DNA of 64,000 bases, taken from NCBI GenBank assembly GCA_027532775.1, contig JAPZTO010000008.1:187501-251500 (forward strand), written 5' to 3'. Positions 28,030 to 36,692 of the stretch are shown piece by piece. The notes beneath the pieces are model-generated. The model worked only from the letters and a program-made list of their open reading frames with translations, was not told the DNA's origin and made no database searches. The translations under genes were made by a program, and so were the position numbers. The DNA comes from Beijerinckiaceae bacterium. Its GTDB lineage: Bacteria; Pseudomonadota; Alphaproteobacteria; Rhizobiales; Beijerinckiaceae. The number at the start of each line of letters is the position of its first letter. The stretch's first letter is position 1.

Positions 28030-28134
28030 GGGCAGGATCCGGCAGGCTGGAGGAGGTTGCGGGCAGTCTAGGGGGCCTGACCGGGCCTGCAAGCGGGGTG
28101 GCCGGGATTCTTGTGCCCATCGCCTTCGCATCCC

Positions 28135-28169
28135 TGTCATGGCCGGGCCTGTCCCGGCATCCACGACTT
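28135..28169. repeat. REP-like palindromic intergenic repeat
   Basis: TGTCATGGCCGGGCCTGTCC-type sequence with arms GCCGGG (28142-28147) and CCCGGC (28153-28158), followed by ATCCACGACTT. This resembles the dispersed TCATGGCCGGG...ATCCACG repeats I know from Hyphomicrobiales intergenic regions. It lies between the thioesterase start and icd stop; 28030-28231 holds no gene. Confidence 0.55.
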
Positions 28170-28181
28170 GCCGTCCCGCCC

Positions 28182-28206
28182 AACAAAAAAGAGGCCGCGA
28201 GGCCCC
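28182..28206 (-). terminator. Rho-independent terminator of icd
   Basis: On the minus strand the stem ggggcc/ggcctc (28191-28206, one G-U pair, 4-base loop) is followed by TTTTTTGTT (28182-28190). It lies about 25 bases after the icd stop. Confidence 0.7.
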
Positions 28207-28231
28207 TTCCTGTTCCGTCGGCCGGGCGCGA

Positions 28232-29446
28232 TCAGGCGCCCATCGCCTTCTTGAGATTCTCGTCGACCTTGTCGAGGAAGCCCGAGGTCGAGAGCCATTT
28301 CTGGTCGGCGCCGACGAGGAGCGCGAGATCCTTCGTCATGTGGCCGGCCTCGACCGTATCGACGCAGACCTTCTCGAGCGTCTTGGAGAACTTCGCCAGT
28401 TCCTCGTTGCCATCTAGCTTGGCGCGATGGGCGAGGCCGCGCGTCCAGGCGAAGATGGAGGCGATCGAGTTGGTCGAGGTTTCCTTGCCCTTCTGGTGCT
28501 CGCGGTAATGGCGAGTCACGGTGCCATGGGCGGCCTCGGCCTCCACCACCTTGCCGTCCGGGGTCATCAGCACCGAGGTCATCAGGCCGAGCGAGCCAAA
28601 GCCCTGCGCCACCACGTCCGACTGCACGTCGCCATCATAGTTCTTGCAGGCCCAGACATAGCCGCCTGACCATTTCAGCGCCGAGGCGACCATGTCGTCG
28701 ATCAGGCGATGCTCGTAGATCAGGCCCTTTTCCTTGAACTTGTCGGCATATTCGGCATCGAACACTTCCTGGAAGATGTCCTTGAAGCGGCCGTCATAGA
28801 CCTTGAGAATGGTATTCTTGGTCGAGAGATAGACCGGATAGTTGCGCAGCAGGCCGTAGGAGAAGGAGGCGCGGGCGAAATCACGGATCGAATCGTCGAG
28901 ATTGTACATCGACAGCGAGATGCCGGCGCCCGGCGCCTTGAAGACTTCCTTCTCGATGACCTGGCCATCCTCGCCGACAAACCTGATCGACAAGGTGCCC
29001 TTGCCGGGGAACTTGAAATCGGTGGCGCGATACTGGTCCCCGTAGGCGTGGCGGCCGACGACGATCGGCTGGGTCCAGCCCGGAACGAGGCGCGGCACGT
29101 TCTTGCAGATGATCGGCTCGCGGAAGATGGTGCCGCCGAGAATATTGCGGATCGTGCCGTTCGGCGATTTCCACATTTCCTTGAGGTTGAATTCCTTCAC
29201 GCGGGCTTCATCCGGCGTGATGGTCGCGCATTTCACGGCGACGCCGTATTTCTTGGTGGCTTCCGCGGAATCGATCGTGACCTGATCGTTCGTTGCGTCA
29301 CGGTTCTCGACCGAGAGATCATAGTATTTCAGGTCGATATCCAGGTAGGGGTGGATCAGCTTCTCCTTGATGAAGGCCCAGATGATCCGCGTCATCTCAT
29401 CGCCGTCCATTTCGACGACCGGGTTGGCGACCTTGATTTTCTTCAT
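28232..29446 (-). CDS. icd: Isocitrate dehydrogenase (NADP-dependent, homodimeric type)
   Basis: A 404-aa TCA-cycle enzyme converting isocitrate to 2-oxoglutarate and CO2 with NADP. The start at [23 protein letters not shown] matches the family and the length; the frame is open far upstream by chance. Substrate and cofactor segments are present: [37 protein letters not shown], and [24 protein letters not shown]. This resembles the eukaryote-type dimeric enzyme common in alphaproteobacteria. Divergent from trmJ across ~190 bases. Confidence 0.97.
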   Translation of the reverse strand: MKKIKVANPVVEMDGDEMTRIIWAFIKEKLIHPYLDIDLKYYDLSVENRDATNDQVTIDSAEATKKYGVAVKCATITPDEARVKEFNLKEMWKSPNGTIRNILGGTIFREPIICKNVPRLVPGWTQPIVVGRHAYGDQYRATDFKFPGKGTLSIRFVGEDGQVIEKEVFKAPGAGISLSMYNLDDSIRDFARASFSYGLLRNYPVYLSTKNTILKVYDGRFKDIFQEVFDAEYADKFKEKGLIYEHRLIDDMVASALKWSGGYVWACKNYDGDVQSDVVAQGFGSLGLMTSVLMTPDGKVVEAEAAHGTVTRHYREHQKGKETSTNSIASIFAWTRGLAHRAKLDGNEELAKFSKTLEKVCVDTVEAGHMTKDLALLVGADQKWLSTSGFLDKVDENLKKAMGA

Positions 29447-29636
29447 CGTGAGCAGACCTTCAGAGCAGGGACAAACGGGGAGTCGCATTCGTCTTTTTCT
29501 GGCAGTATCACTCCGGCCGGAGCGGACGATGCACCGGAGCGGGCTATAGCACCGCTTTCCCGCGAGGCAAAGATTGACGAAGGGCGGAGAGAGGGGCATC
29601 TGCCGGGGCAGCCACGCTTTTCGCAGGATTGCCGGT

Positions 29637-30422
29637 TTGTCCGACCCCGCCCGCCCCGTCATCATCCTTGTCCGGCCGCAGCTTGCCGAGAATATCGGCA
29701 TGTGCGCGCGCGCCATGGCGAATTTTTCGCTGACGGAGATGCGGCTCGTCGCCCCGCGGGATGGCTGGCCGCAGAAGACGCGGATGAAAAAGGGCGCGGT
29801 CTCGGCGGCGGCCGGCGCGACCGCCATTCTCGACAGGGCACAGCTTTTCCCGGATCTGCCAAGCGCCATCGCCGACCTGCACCATGTCTATGCCACCACG
29901 GCGCGGGAACGCGGGCAGGCCAAGCCGGTGCTCGGGCCGCATCAGGCCATGGAAGAGGCGAAGGGGCGGATCGGGCAGGGGCAGCGCGTGGGCATCCTGT
30001 TCGGGCCGGAGCGGACCGGCCTCGAGAACGAGGATGTCGCTCTGGCCAGCACGATCATCACCTTCCCGGTCAACCGGGAATTCGCCTCGCTCAATCTCGC
30101 ACAGGCCGTGCTGCTGACCGGCTATGAATGGTTCCGCCATGCCGAGGGTGATGCGGCGCCCTTCGCCATGCCGGAAATGAGCCCGCCGGCGACGCGCGAG
30201 AGCTTGCTTTCCTTCTTCGATTTCCTCGAAGGCCATCTCGAACGGGCGCGCTATTTCTTCCCCGAGAGCAAGCGCCCGCAAATGGTGCGGAACATGCGGA
30301 ACATCATCCACCGGTTGCAGCCGAGCGAGCAGGATATCCGCACGCTCCGCGGCGCGGTGGACTGGCTGGTCAAGCGCGGCAAGCCGGCGCCGCGGCGGAG
30401 CGATCCGAACACGGAAATGTGA
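29637..30422 (+). CDS. trmJ: tRNA/rRNA methyltransferase, SpoU family (TrmJ-like)
   Basis: A 261-aa SPOUT-class enzyme, probably 2'-O-methylating position 32 of tRNAs. The knot motifs are all present: [38 protein letters not shown], and [19 protein letters not shown], followed by the TrmJ-type C-terminal helical region ([18 protein letters not shown]). There is no ATG near the N-terminus; TTG 29637 (preceded by AGGA at 8 bases) gives [15 protein letters not shown] 29574 would add 21 residues. The identity is firm as a SpoU-family methyltransferase, likely as TrmJ. Confidence 0.85.
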   Translation: MSDPARPVIILVRPQLAENIGMCARAMANFSLTEMRLVAPRDGWPQKTRMKKGAVSAAAGATAILDRAQLFPDLPSAIADLHHVYATTARERGQAKPVLGPHQAMEEAKGRIGQGQRVGILFGPERTGLENEDVALASTIITFPVNREFASLNLAQAVLLTGYEWFRHAEGDAAPFAMPEMSPPATRESLLSFFDFLEGHLERARYFFPESKRPQMVRNMRNIIHRLQPSEQDIRTLRGAVDWLVKRGKPAPRRSDPNTEM

Positions 30423-30503
30423 GCGGGATTCCCGGGCGGGCCGGTCCAGCGACCTCTTCTGGCCGTATTCCAGAAGGCCTATGGCTGACTTCAGGAGCCT
30501 GCC

Positions 30504-31859
30504 ATGATCTCGCGACGCCACTTCACTGCCGGAACGTTGCTTGCTGCCGGGAGCCTCGCCTCGCCGGCCTTTCTCTCTTCGCCTGCCCGGGCGCAGGTAA
30601 GGGCTGATCTCGACCTTGCGATCATCGGGGCGGGCGCGGCCGGCCTTGTTGCGGCCCACCGGGCGCGGGAGAAGAAGCTCACCGCGAGGATTTTCGAGGC
30701 GCAGGGCCGCGTCGGAGGCCGGGTCCATACCGATGAGAGCCTCGGCGCCGGGTTCGAGGCCGGGGCGTTCTATATCCATTTTGCCGAACGCAACCCGTGG
30801 CGGGAGATTGCCGAACGGCAGAAATTCGAGCTGGTCGACGACAACACGCTCTGGGGCGGGTTCAACGTGTTCCGCCATGGCAAACCACTTCCGGCGGAGG
30901 AGCGCAGCCGGCGGCGCGGCGCCTTCGGGCGGCTGTCGATGGAATTGGAACGGGAGGGCCGTGATGCCGATCTCTCCTTCGCGGAGGCGGCGCGCCGCCA
31001 TGCGCCGGAACTGCTCGAGGCCGCGCAGGGGCTGACTTTGCTCTCCCTCGGCGAGGACCCGGAGCATGTGTCGATCCGCGATTATCAGGCGCTTGATTCC
31101 GGAGATGATTTCGTGCTGCCCGCCGGCTATGGCCATCTGCTCGAGACGCATGGGAAGGGCCTCGATATCGCGCTGAACAGCCCCGTCTCGGCGATCGATC
31201 TTTCCGGCCCCGGCGTCCGGCTCACCGTGCCCGGTGGCGTTGTGACGGCGCGGGCCGTGCTGCTCACCGCCTCGATCGGGGTGCTGCAGGCCGGCGGTAT
31301 CCGAATCACGCCGGACTGGCCGGCGGAGATTCAGCGCGCCCTGTCCGGCCTCCGGATGGGGGCGATGACCAAGGTCGCGCTCCGGATGGATGGCGACCGG
31401 CTCGGCCTCAGCCCGTGGACGCAGTATTTCGACCAGGGCGATGGTGATGAACTCGTCAATTTCGAGTTCTGGCCCTTCGGACGGCCGCTCATCGTCGCGA
31501 CGTTCGGCGGAAACTATGCGCGGAGCCTCGCAAAAGCCGGCGAGGCGACCGCCGTCTCGACGATTCGTGACCGGCTGGTGGCGATCCTCGGCGAATCCGA
31601 GCGCACGCGGCTGCCGCAGGGCCGGCTCGCCGGCTGGAGCGCCGATCCGCATGCGCTGGGTTCCTATTCCATCGCGCTGCCGGGGCAAATGGAGGCGCGG
31701 CGTGTGCTGGAACGCCCCGTGCGGGACCGGCTCTGGCTGGCCGGCGAGGCCAATGCCGGGCCGGCCTCGATGACGGCCGGCGGCGCCGCCCTTTCTGCGC
31801 AACGCGTGGTGGACGATATCGTCCGCCGCCTTGCCACGGGGACGATTCGGCGCGATTGA
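30504..31859 (+). CDS. Tat-exported FAD-dependent amine oxidase
   Basis: A 451-aa flavin amine oxidase. The N-terminus is a twin-arginine signal (MISRRHFTAGTLLAAGS, cleavage after ARAQ), so it folds with FAD before export. The dinucleotide site DLAIIGAGAAGLVAAHRA and the GRVGGRVHTD motif are intact, and the C-terminal flavin contact is WLAGEANAGPASMTAGGA. The start is 81 bases after trmJ. The murI start overlaps its stop codon (TTGA). The substrate could be a polyamine, an aromatic amine or an amino acid; the sequence does not say which. Confidence 0.88.
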   Translation: MISRRHFTAGTLLAAGSLASPAFLSSPARAQVRADLDLAIIGAGAAGLVAAHRAREKKLTARIFEAQGRVGGRVHTDESLGAGFEAGAFYIHFAERNPWREIAERQKFELVDDNTLWGGFNVFRHGKPLPAEERSRRRGAFGRLSMELEREGRDADLSFAEAARRHAPELLEAAQGLTLLSLGEDPEHVSIRDYQALDSGDDFVLPAGYGHLLETHGKGLDIALNSPVSAIDLSGPGVRLTVPGGVVTARAVLLTASIGVLQAGGIRITPDWPAEIQRALSGLRMGAMTKVALRMDGDRLGLSPWTQYFDQGDGDELVNFEFWPFGRPLIVATFGGNYARSLAKAGEATAVSTIRDRLVAILGESERTRLPQGRLAGWSADPHALGSYSIALPGQMEARRVLERPVRDRLWLAGEANAGPASMTAGGAALSAQRVVDDIVRRLATGTIRRD

Positions 31860-32674
31860 CGGGGAGCCGTCACACCCCCGGATGCCCCTTGCCCACACGC
31901 CAGAAGATCCTCGTTTTCGATTCCGGCCTCGGCGGGCTCACGGTCTTCCGCGAGATCCGGAAGGTGCGGCCCGATGCCGATTTCCTCTATCTCGGCGATG
32001 ATGCGCTTTTCCCCTACGGCGCGCTGGCGCCGGAGGCGCTCGTGGCGCGGGTGGAAACGGTGATCGGAGAGGCTTTGGCCGGCTTTCCCGCCGATGCCAT
32101 CGTGATTGCCTGCAACACAGCCTCCACTTTGGTGCTGCCGCCGCTCCGGGCGCGGCATGCCATGCCGATTGTCGGCACGGTTCCGGCGATCAAGCCGGCG
32201 GCGGCGGCGACGCAGAGCGGCATGATCTCCGTTCTCGCGACGCCCGGCACCGTCAGCCGCGATTACACCGCCGAGTTGATCCGCGATTTCGCGCAAGGGA
32301 TTGCCGTCACGCTGGTCGGCTCGAAGGCGCTGGCCGGTCTGGCCGAGCGGGCCTTGCGCGGCGAGGCGGTGCCGGATGAGGCGATCGCGGCGGAGATCGC
32401 GCCCTGTTTCGCCGAGGCGGAAGGCCGGCGCACCGATGTCGTGGTTTTGGCCTGCACGCATTATCCGCTGCTGCTCGACCGGCTGAAAGCGCTCGCGCCC
32501 TGGCCTGTTCAATGGATCGACCCGGCCCCCGCCATCGCGCGCCGTGTCGTGCAGGTGCTGGGCGAATGCCGCCTCGACAGCCCCGGCTCGGCCCGGATGG
32601 AGATGACCGCGGGCAACCCGCCGGAGGCGCTGCTGGGGCCTCAGCCGGCCGCGGGAATGCCAGCTTCCGGTTGA
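31856..32674 (+). CDS. murI: Glutamate racemase
   Basis: A 272-aa enzyme making D-glutamate for peptidoglycan. Both catalytic cysteines are present: ACNTAS (C86) and ACTHYP (C200), with the N-terminal [14 protein letters not shown] and GDDALFPYG segments. The start codon is TTG 31856, overlapping the amine-oxidase stop; a TTG at 31889 is the alternative and would trim 11 poorly conserved residues. No in-frame ATG exists upstream of the conserved region, so a rare start is needed either way. Confidence 0.93.
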   Translation: MTGSRHTPGCPLPTRQKILVFDSGLGGLTVFREIRKVRPDADFLYLGDDALFPYGALAPEALVARVETVIGEALAGFPADAIVIACNTASTLVLPPLRARHAMPIVGTVPAIKPAAAATQSGMISVLATPGTVSRDYTAELIRDFAQGIAVTLVGSKALAGLAERALRGEAVPDEAIAAEIAPCFAEAEGRRTDVVVLACTHYPLLLDRLKALAPWPVQWIDPAPAIARRVVQVLGECRLDSPGSARMEMTAGNPPEALLGPQPAAGMPASG

Positions 32675-32952
32675 CGCGGGCGGCGATTTCCCCTATCGAC
32701 CGCGCTCCGGCATGGGAAACCTGCCCGGAGGGAGGGGAACCTCCCGCACGCACCCGCGATCCTCCGGAACCGGCCACGGCCATCCCGGTCGATCTGTCGC
32801 CCCGCATATTCCGCAAGGGATGGGGAGAGGAGGGCGCGTTCCTCCTGAACTTGAACCCTAATCGGGCGTTCGGGGAACGTGGATCGGCGCGCAACCCGCC
32901 TTCGGGCCGGGTGCGGCTGCTTTCGTTCCTCCTGCCCTTGAGAGGAACTGCG
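32675..32952 (+). promoter_or_regulatory. rpsD leader region
   Basis: 278 bases without a gene. It contains TTGAAC (32851-32856, a possible -35), a small CGTTC/GAACG hairpin (32867-32879) and an imperfect GC-rich stem near 32897-32918, just ahead of the ribosome site AGAGGAA. I see no clear -10. The stems might belong to an S4 autoregulatory leader, but I cannot support that from sequence alone. Confidence 0.35.
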
Positions 32953-33570
32953 ATGACCAAGCGTCACGAAGCCAAATACAAGATCGATCGCCGCATGGGC
33001 GAGAATATCTGGGGCCGCCCGAAGTCCCCGGTGAACAAGCGCGAATACGGCCCGGGCCAGCATGGCCAGCGCCGCAAGGGCAAGATGTCGGATTTCGGCA
33101 CCCAGCTCCGCGCCAAGCAGAAGCTGAAGGGCTATTACGGCTCGATTTCGGAAAAGCAGTTCCGCCGTTACTATGCCGAAGCCGTCCGCATGAAGGGTGA
33201 CTCGGGTGCGAACCTGATCGGCCTGCTCGAGCGCCGCCTCGACGCCGTCGTCTATCGCGCCAAGTTCGTCCCGACCGTGTTCGCCGCGCGCCAGTTCGTC
33301 AGCCACGGCCATATCCGCGTCAACGGCAAGCGCGTCAACGTTCCGAGCTATCTCGTGAAGGTGGGCGATGTCGTTGAGGTGAAGGAAGCCTCGAAGCAGC
33401 TGACCCTCGTTCTCGAAGCCGCCGGCCTTGCCGAGCGTGACACGCCGGACTTCCTCGAAGTCGATCACGGCAAGATGACGGCCAAGTTCGCCCGCATTCC
33501 GGTTCTGACCGATGTGCCCTATCCGGTGCAGATGGAACCGAACCTCGTCATCGAATTTTATTCGCGCTGA
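32953..33570 (+). CDS. rpsD: 30S ribosomal protein S4
   Basis: A 205-aa primary rRNA-binding protein. The start at [20 protein letters not shown] has AGAGGAA at the right spacing and gives the family length; the open frame upstream runs through the leader by chance. The S4 RNA-binding domain is clear ([40 protein letters not shown]). Its last three codons are part of a 60-bp direct repeat whose second copy lies 1.28 kb downstream. Confidence 0.98.
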   Translation: MTKRHEAKYKIDRRMGENIWGRPKSPVNKREYGPGQHGQRRKGKMSDFGTQLRAKQKLKGYYGSISEKQFRRYYAEAVRMKGDSGANLIGLLERRLDAVVYRAKFVPTVFAARQFVSHGHIRVNGKRVNVPSYLVKVGDVVEVKEASKQLTLVLEAAGLAERDTPDFLEVDHGKMTAKFARIPVLTDVPYPVQMEPNLVIEFYSR

Positions 33571-33620
33571 TCGATCGATCCACGCAAGGAATGCAAAAGC
33601 CGCCCTCCGGGGCGGCTTTT
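33561..33620 (+). repeat. 60-bp direct repeat, copy 1 (rpsD 3' end and terminator)
   Basis: This 60-bp segment begins inside the last codons of rpsD, includes its stop codon, a GATCGATC palindrome and the terminator stem, and recurs without mismatch at 34842-34901. Beyond it the two copies diverge except for a short ctg. Confidence 0.95.
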
Positions 33621-33623
33621 TTT
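33596..33623 (+). terminator. Rho-independent terminator of rpsD
   Basis: AAAGCCGCCC, loop, GGGGCGGC followed by seven T residues; 26 bases after the rpsD stop. A shorter-tailed copy (four T) exists at 34877-34901 within the second direct repeat. Confidence 0.9.
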
Positions 33624-33669
33624 CTGACGTGATCACCCCTCCCGCGGTCCCCCTGCAGGCCGGCAATGC

Positions 33670-33698
33670 AAAAAGGCTGCCCGCAGGGGCAGCCTTTG
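33670..33698 (-). terminator. Terminator of the outer-membrane protein gene
   Basis: An 11-bp perfect stem (33672-33682 with 33687-33697, loop around gcag) followed on the minus strand by TTTTT (33670-33674). It lies 24 bases past the stop of the beta-barrel gene and is also usable, more weakly, on the plus strand. Confidence 0.85.
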
Positions 33699-33721
33699 CC
33701 TTCTCGGAAAGAGCGCGGGTC

Positions 33722-34522
33722 TCAGAACTTGTAGTTCAGGCCAACCCGAACCGTATGGAACGAGAAGCGCGTCCTGACCTGCTCGGTGTAGGCTGGAGCC
33801 ACAAAAGCACTTCCCGGCAGATAGACCGAGCTCTTCGAAGCTCTTCCGAGATCCGTGTAGAGATACTCGAGCTTCGCCGTCCAGTTGCGGGTGAAAGCAT
33901 GCTCAACACCTGCACCGACGGTAAAGCCGGCGCGAACGCTTGAATTGCTCATGGCCTTGAGATAGTTGCCGCTCGAGGCGACGGACCAGTTATCCTTCAC
34001 CTGAGCGATCGCCAGGCCGCCGGTCACATAGAGCAACGTCCGGTCGAATGCATAGCCGACACGCGGGCGGATTGTGATGAGCCAGTCTGTGTCGACGCGG
34101 CGGGTGAAGTTATAGGTCAGCCCCGGAAAGCCACCTGCATTGTTAAGCGTGTTCGCCGTCCGTTTGCGGATATCGAAGAAATTGATGTCGACTTCACCGC
34201 CAACGACCACGCGGCCATATTGTTGGTTGTAACCGGCCTGAACGCCGCCAATGAAACCACCGCCACGAAGGTTGCCACCGCCGCCGTCACGAAAGGCATT
34301 CTGCAAGGCTGCTGCTTCTGTTGCCCACTGGCCACCGAGGCCAAGACGGGTGCGCTGCTCGCCGAATGCATAACCAGCATTCGCACCGACATAGAAACCG
34401 GTCCAGGTATACGATGCCATTACGGGCAGCACTGGAGCGCCCGGCTTCTTCCCGAGATCCGCAGCAAAGGCGGGCGCCGCCATTATTGTTGTGACCGCAA
34501 TGAGTGCCGACAGTTTGCGCAT
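33722..34522 (-). CDS. Outer-membrane beta-barrel protein (Omp25/Omp31-like porin family)
   Basis: A 266-aa protein. The ATG for MRKLSALIAVTTIMAAPAFA has GGAGGAC upstream and begins a Sec signal peptide. The mature protein has the pattern of alternating beta strands seen in rhizobial Omp25/Omp31-type barrels: YTWTGFYVGANAGYAFGEQ, GFIGGVQAGYNQQYGRVVVG, a AKLEYLYTDLG strand, and a terminal VRVGLNYKF ending in Phe. It is the only gene between the two copies of the 60-bp rpsD repeat, opposite in direction to its neighbours and less GC-rich than they are. Probably an acquired cassette. Confidence 0.88.
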   Translation of the reverse strand: MRKLSALIAVTTIMAAPAFAADLGKKPGAPVLPVMASYTWTGFYVGANAGYAFGEQRTRLGLGGQWATEAAALQNAFRDGGGGNLRGGGFIGGVQAGYNQQYGRVVVGGEVDINFFDIRKRTANTLNNAGGFPGLTYNFTRRVDTDWLITIRPRVGYAFDRTLLYVTGGLAIAQVKDNWSVASSGNYLKAMSNSSVRAGFTVGAGVEHAFTRNWTAKLEYLYTDLGRASKSSVYLPGSAFVAPAYTEQVRTRFSFHTVRVGLNYKF

Positions 34523-34841
34523 GAAGTCCTCCGCAAGCCAATGTTGACCCATTAGATGCTTAGCGTACCGGATTTTTTTTGTCATTCCTGGATTCGGGTT
34601 TTTATTTATTATCTGCTGTAATGTTGCTTGGTAACAACAAAAAATCAAGATTTCAGGAAAGTCACAGAGTCTTCGTGTGGAATGACTGCTTTAATTTCTA
34701 TATATACAATATACAATCATTTGAGATTGCTTTCTCCAAAGCAGAGATCAAGCAGATAAGGGTATGGCTTTGTTTCTATTCCGGTTCTCGCGGGCTTGCC
34801 CGGTCCGGCTCGGGCAAGGCAACCCTCATCGTCGGTTGCCC
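34523..34841. other. AT-rich intergenic stretch upstream of the barrel gene
   Basis: About 34560-34770 is far more AT-rich than any other part of the window (for example the stretches around 34600-34640 and 34680-34720). It holds the barrel gene's ribosome site and presumably its promoter. An open frame here (34579-34851, plus) has no family resemblance and runs into palindromes, so I do not call it. The base composition suggests foreign origin. Confidence 0.6.
34795..34840. repeat. Two tandem hairpins abutting the second direct repeat
   Basis: Hairpin A: CTTGCCCG (34795-34802) with CGGGCAAG (34811-34818). Hairpin B: GGCAACC (34818-34824) with GGTTGCC (34834-34840). The pair ends one base before the 60-bp repeat copy 2. 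It resembles a REP-type element or a recombination end structure. Confidence 0.65.
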
Positions 34842-34901
34842 TTCGCGCTGATCGATCGATCCACGCAAGGAATGCAAAAGCCGCCCTCCGGGGCGGCTTT
34901 T
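34842..34901 (+). repeat. 60-bp direct repeat, copy 2
   Basis: Perfect copy of 33561-33620. Here it is not attached to a coding sequence: it carries the rpsD stop region and terminator stem as a remnant, and a promoter for the next gene starts immediately after it. Confidence 0.95.
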
Positions 34902-34904
34902 CTG

Positions 34905-34933
34905 TTGCGCGCCGGACGGGTCGAGCCCTATAT
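34905..34933 (+). promoter_or_regulatory. Candidate sigma-70 promoter of the MBL-fold gene
   Basis: TTGCGC (34905-34910), 17 bases, CTATAT (34928-34933), a good alphaproteobacterial -35/-10 pair, 55 bases before the start codon. Confidence 0.5.
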
Positions 34934-34987
34934 ATTCAAACCAAGCTATATGACGCCTGCACGGAAGACAGGCGGGGAGACAACGTC

Positions 34988-35911
34988 ATGGACACCCTCA
35001 ACCGCCGCGAGGCGCTTGCGTTGGCTGCCGGCCTTGGCGCCACGATGGCGCTGCCGGGCGCCGCACGCGCGCAGAGCGTGATGACGCTCGGGCCGCGTAG
35101 CCTGCATGTGCTCTCCGATGGCGGCTTCGAATTGCCCGTTTCGATGGTGGCGCGGCAGGTGCCGGAGGCGGAGGTGCAGGCCCTGCTCAAGGCCGAGGGC
35201 CTGCCGACGGATATTTCCCGCTCGGTCCTGAATGTTACGCTGCTGAAGGACCCGGATGGCTGGATCATCTTCGATTGCGGTTCCGGTGCCAATTTCCTGC
35301 CCGGTTCGGGCAAGCTGGCGGCCAGCCTCGAGGCGGCGGGCATCGCAGCGGCGGACGTGAAGCGCGTCATCTTCACCCATGCCCATCCGGACCATCTCTG
35401 GGGGGCGATCGACGAATTCGACTCGGACCTCTTTCCGAACGCGACCTATCAGATCTCCGGCGCGGAATGGGATTTCTGGGCGGCGCCGGATGTCTATTCG
35501 AAGCTGCCGGAGGATCGGCATGCCTTCGCGGCCGGCGCGCAGCGGATCTTCAAGGCGATTGCGGGAAAAGTGACGCGCATCGCCGCCGGGCAGGAGGTTG
35601 CGCCCGGCATCCTCGCCGTCGACACGTCGGGCCATACGCCCGGGCATCTCGCCTTTGTCGTGGCCGGGGGCGGCAAGCAGGCCATGATCCTCGGCGATGC
35701 GCTGACGCATCGCGCGATTTCCTTCCGCCATCCGGAATGGCGGACAGGGTCGGATACGGACCCCGACAGGGGCGCCGCGACCCGCAAGGCGTTGCTCGAC
35801 CGGCTGGTGGCCGACAAGCTGCCCTTCATCGGCTATCACCTGCCTTCGCCCGGCCTTGGCCATGCGGTGAAGGAGGGCAGCGCCTATCGGTTTGTCGCCG
35901 GCGCGCCCTGA
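34988..35911 (+). CDS. Exported MBL-fold metallo-hydrolase
   Basis: A 307-aa metallo-beta-lactamase-fold hydrolase. The ATG for MDTLNRREALALAAG begins a Tat-like signal (NRREAL, then a hydrophobic run to AARAQ). The metal site is HAHPDH (H131, H133, D135, H136) with later DTSGHTPGHLAF and the LGDAL aspartate. The frame extends upstream through the repeat but this start fits the signal peptide. Family members include lactonases, glyoxalase II and other hydrolases; the specific substrate is not evident. Located just outside the cassette, it was probably the original neighbour of rpsD. Confidence 0.87.
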   Translation: MDTLNRREALALAAGLGATMALPGAARAQSVMTLGPRSLHVLSDGGFELPVSMVARQVPEAEVQALLKAEGLPTDISRSVLNVTLLKDPDGWIIFDCGSGANFLPGSGKLAASLEAAGIAAADVKRVIFTHAHPDHLWGAIDEFDSDLFPNATYQISGAEWDFWAAPDVYSKLPEDRHAFAAGAQRIFKAIAGKVTRIAAGQEVAPGILAVDTSGHTPGHLAFVVAGGGKQAMILGDALTHRAISFRHPEWRTGSDTDPDRGAATRKALLDRLVADKLPFIGYHLPSPGLGHAVKEGSAYRFVAGAP

Positions 35912-35927
35912 TCAAAGCGGGCCATCC

Positions 35928-36479
35928 TCACAGCTGGCGGAGGAAACCGGCGAAACGCAACAGCCCCTCCGGCCAGGGGCCATGGCCGGATTCGACATTG
36001 ATATGGCCGGCCTCGCCGGCATCGACCAGCGCCGAGCCCCAGGCATTGGCGAAATCCGCGGCGGTTTCGAATTCGCAGTAGGGATCGTTCTGGCTGGCGA
36101 CAAGCAGCGAAGGGAAGGGCAGCGGCTCCCGCGGGATCGGCGCGAAATCATGGCTCAGCCCGGGCAGCAATTGGGGCCGGTTCCAATCCGACAGGCCGAC
36201 CAGGAAGGCGCCGCGCACCACTCCGGCGGGCAGGGATGGTGCCACATGGGCGATGGCGGCGACGCCGATGGAATGCGCGACAAGGATGACCGGCCGCCCG
36301 GCGGCTTCGACCGCTGCGCGGATGGCGCCGGTCCATTGCGCGCGATCAGGGCGGTTCCAGTCCGGCTGGACCACCCGCCGCGCGGTGGAGAGCTTGCCCT
36401 CCCAGCGGGTCTGCCAATGGTCCGGGCCGGAATTGCCCAGCCCCGGAATGATGAGGATATCAGCGTCGGCGGTTTTCAT
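35928..36479 (-). CDS. RBBP9/YdeN-type alpha/beta hydrolase
   Basis: A 183-aa serine hydrolase. Start at MKTADADILIIPGLGNSGPDHW, typical of the RBBP9/YdeN family. The nucleophile motif is VAHSIGV, the acid lies in SLLVASQNDPYCEF and the His in AGHINVESGHGPWPEG, so the catalytic triad is complete. The frame is open 64 codons further up through an intergenic repeat, which I exclude. It converges with the MBL-fold gene (17-base gap). Confidence 0.88.
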   Translation of the reverse strand: MKTADADILIIPGLGNSGPDHWQTRWEGKLSTARRVVQPDWNRPDRAQWTGAIRAAVEAAGRPVILVAHSIGVAAIAHVAPSLPAGVVRGAFLVGLSDWNRPQLLPGLSHDFAPIPREPLPFPSLLVASQNDPYCEFETAADFANAWGSALVDAGEAGHINVESGHGPWPEGLLRFAGFLRQL

Positions 36480-36561
36480 GGCGTGGGCATAGCGATGCCC
36501 GGTGGCGCGGGCAAGGGGCGAGACGTCCGGACCATGCGCGCCGTTATCGCGGGGCGCGAAG

Positions 36562-36643
36562 CGACGTGGCGATCCAGCGCCGTGCCCCATCCTGCCGCGT
36601 GGGATGGATTGCCGCGTCGGGCTTCGCCCTCCTCGCAATGACG
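36562..36643. repeat. Palindromic intergenic repeat between hydrolase and purB
   Basis: Imperfect arms CGACGTGGCGATCCA (36562-36576) and TGGATTGCCGCGTCG (36605-36619; 13 of 15 pair), followed by GGGCTTCGCCCTCCTCGCAATGACG. The TCGCAATGACG/GGATTGC signature is one I recognise from dispersed repeats in rhizobial genomes. It fills most of the gap 36480-36692. Confidence 0.65.
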
Positions 36644-36692
36644 AGGGGGGGGAGAGGCGGGCTTGTCCCATGGATGAGACAGCCTGACGGGA

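Noticed and set aside
26497-28071. 524-codon plus-strand open frame
   Set aside because: Antisense to the membrane protein and thioesterase genes; composition is Gln/Asp/Glu/Arg-rich, typical of shadow frames.
29544-31898. 784-codon minus-strand open frame
   Set aside because: Spans the opposite strand of trmJ and the amine oxidase, both with full motif sets.
33722-34522. Prophage or transposon remnant around the barrel gene
   Set aside because: No transposase, integrase or phage gene in the interval; only the repeat and base composition suggest transfer.
34579-34851. 90-codon plus-strand frame in the AT-rich stretch
   Set aside because: No ribosome site or family likeness, and it runs through the two hairpins into the 60-bp repeat.
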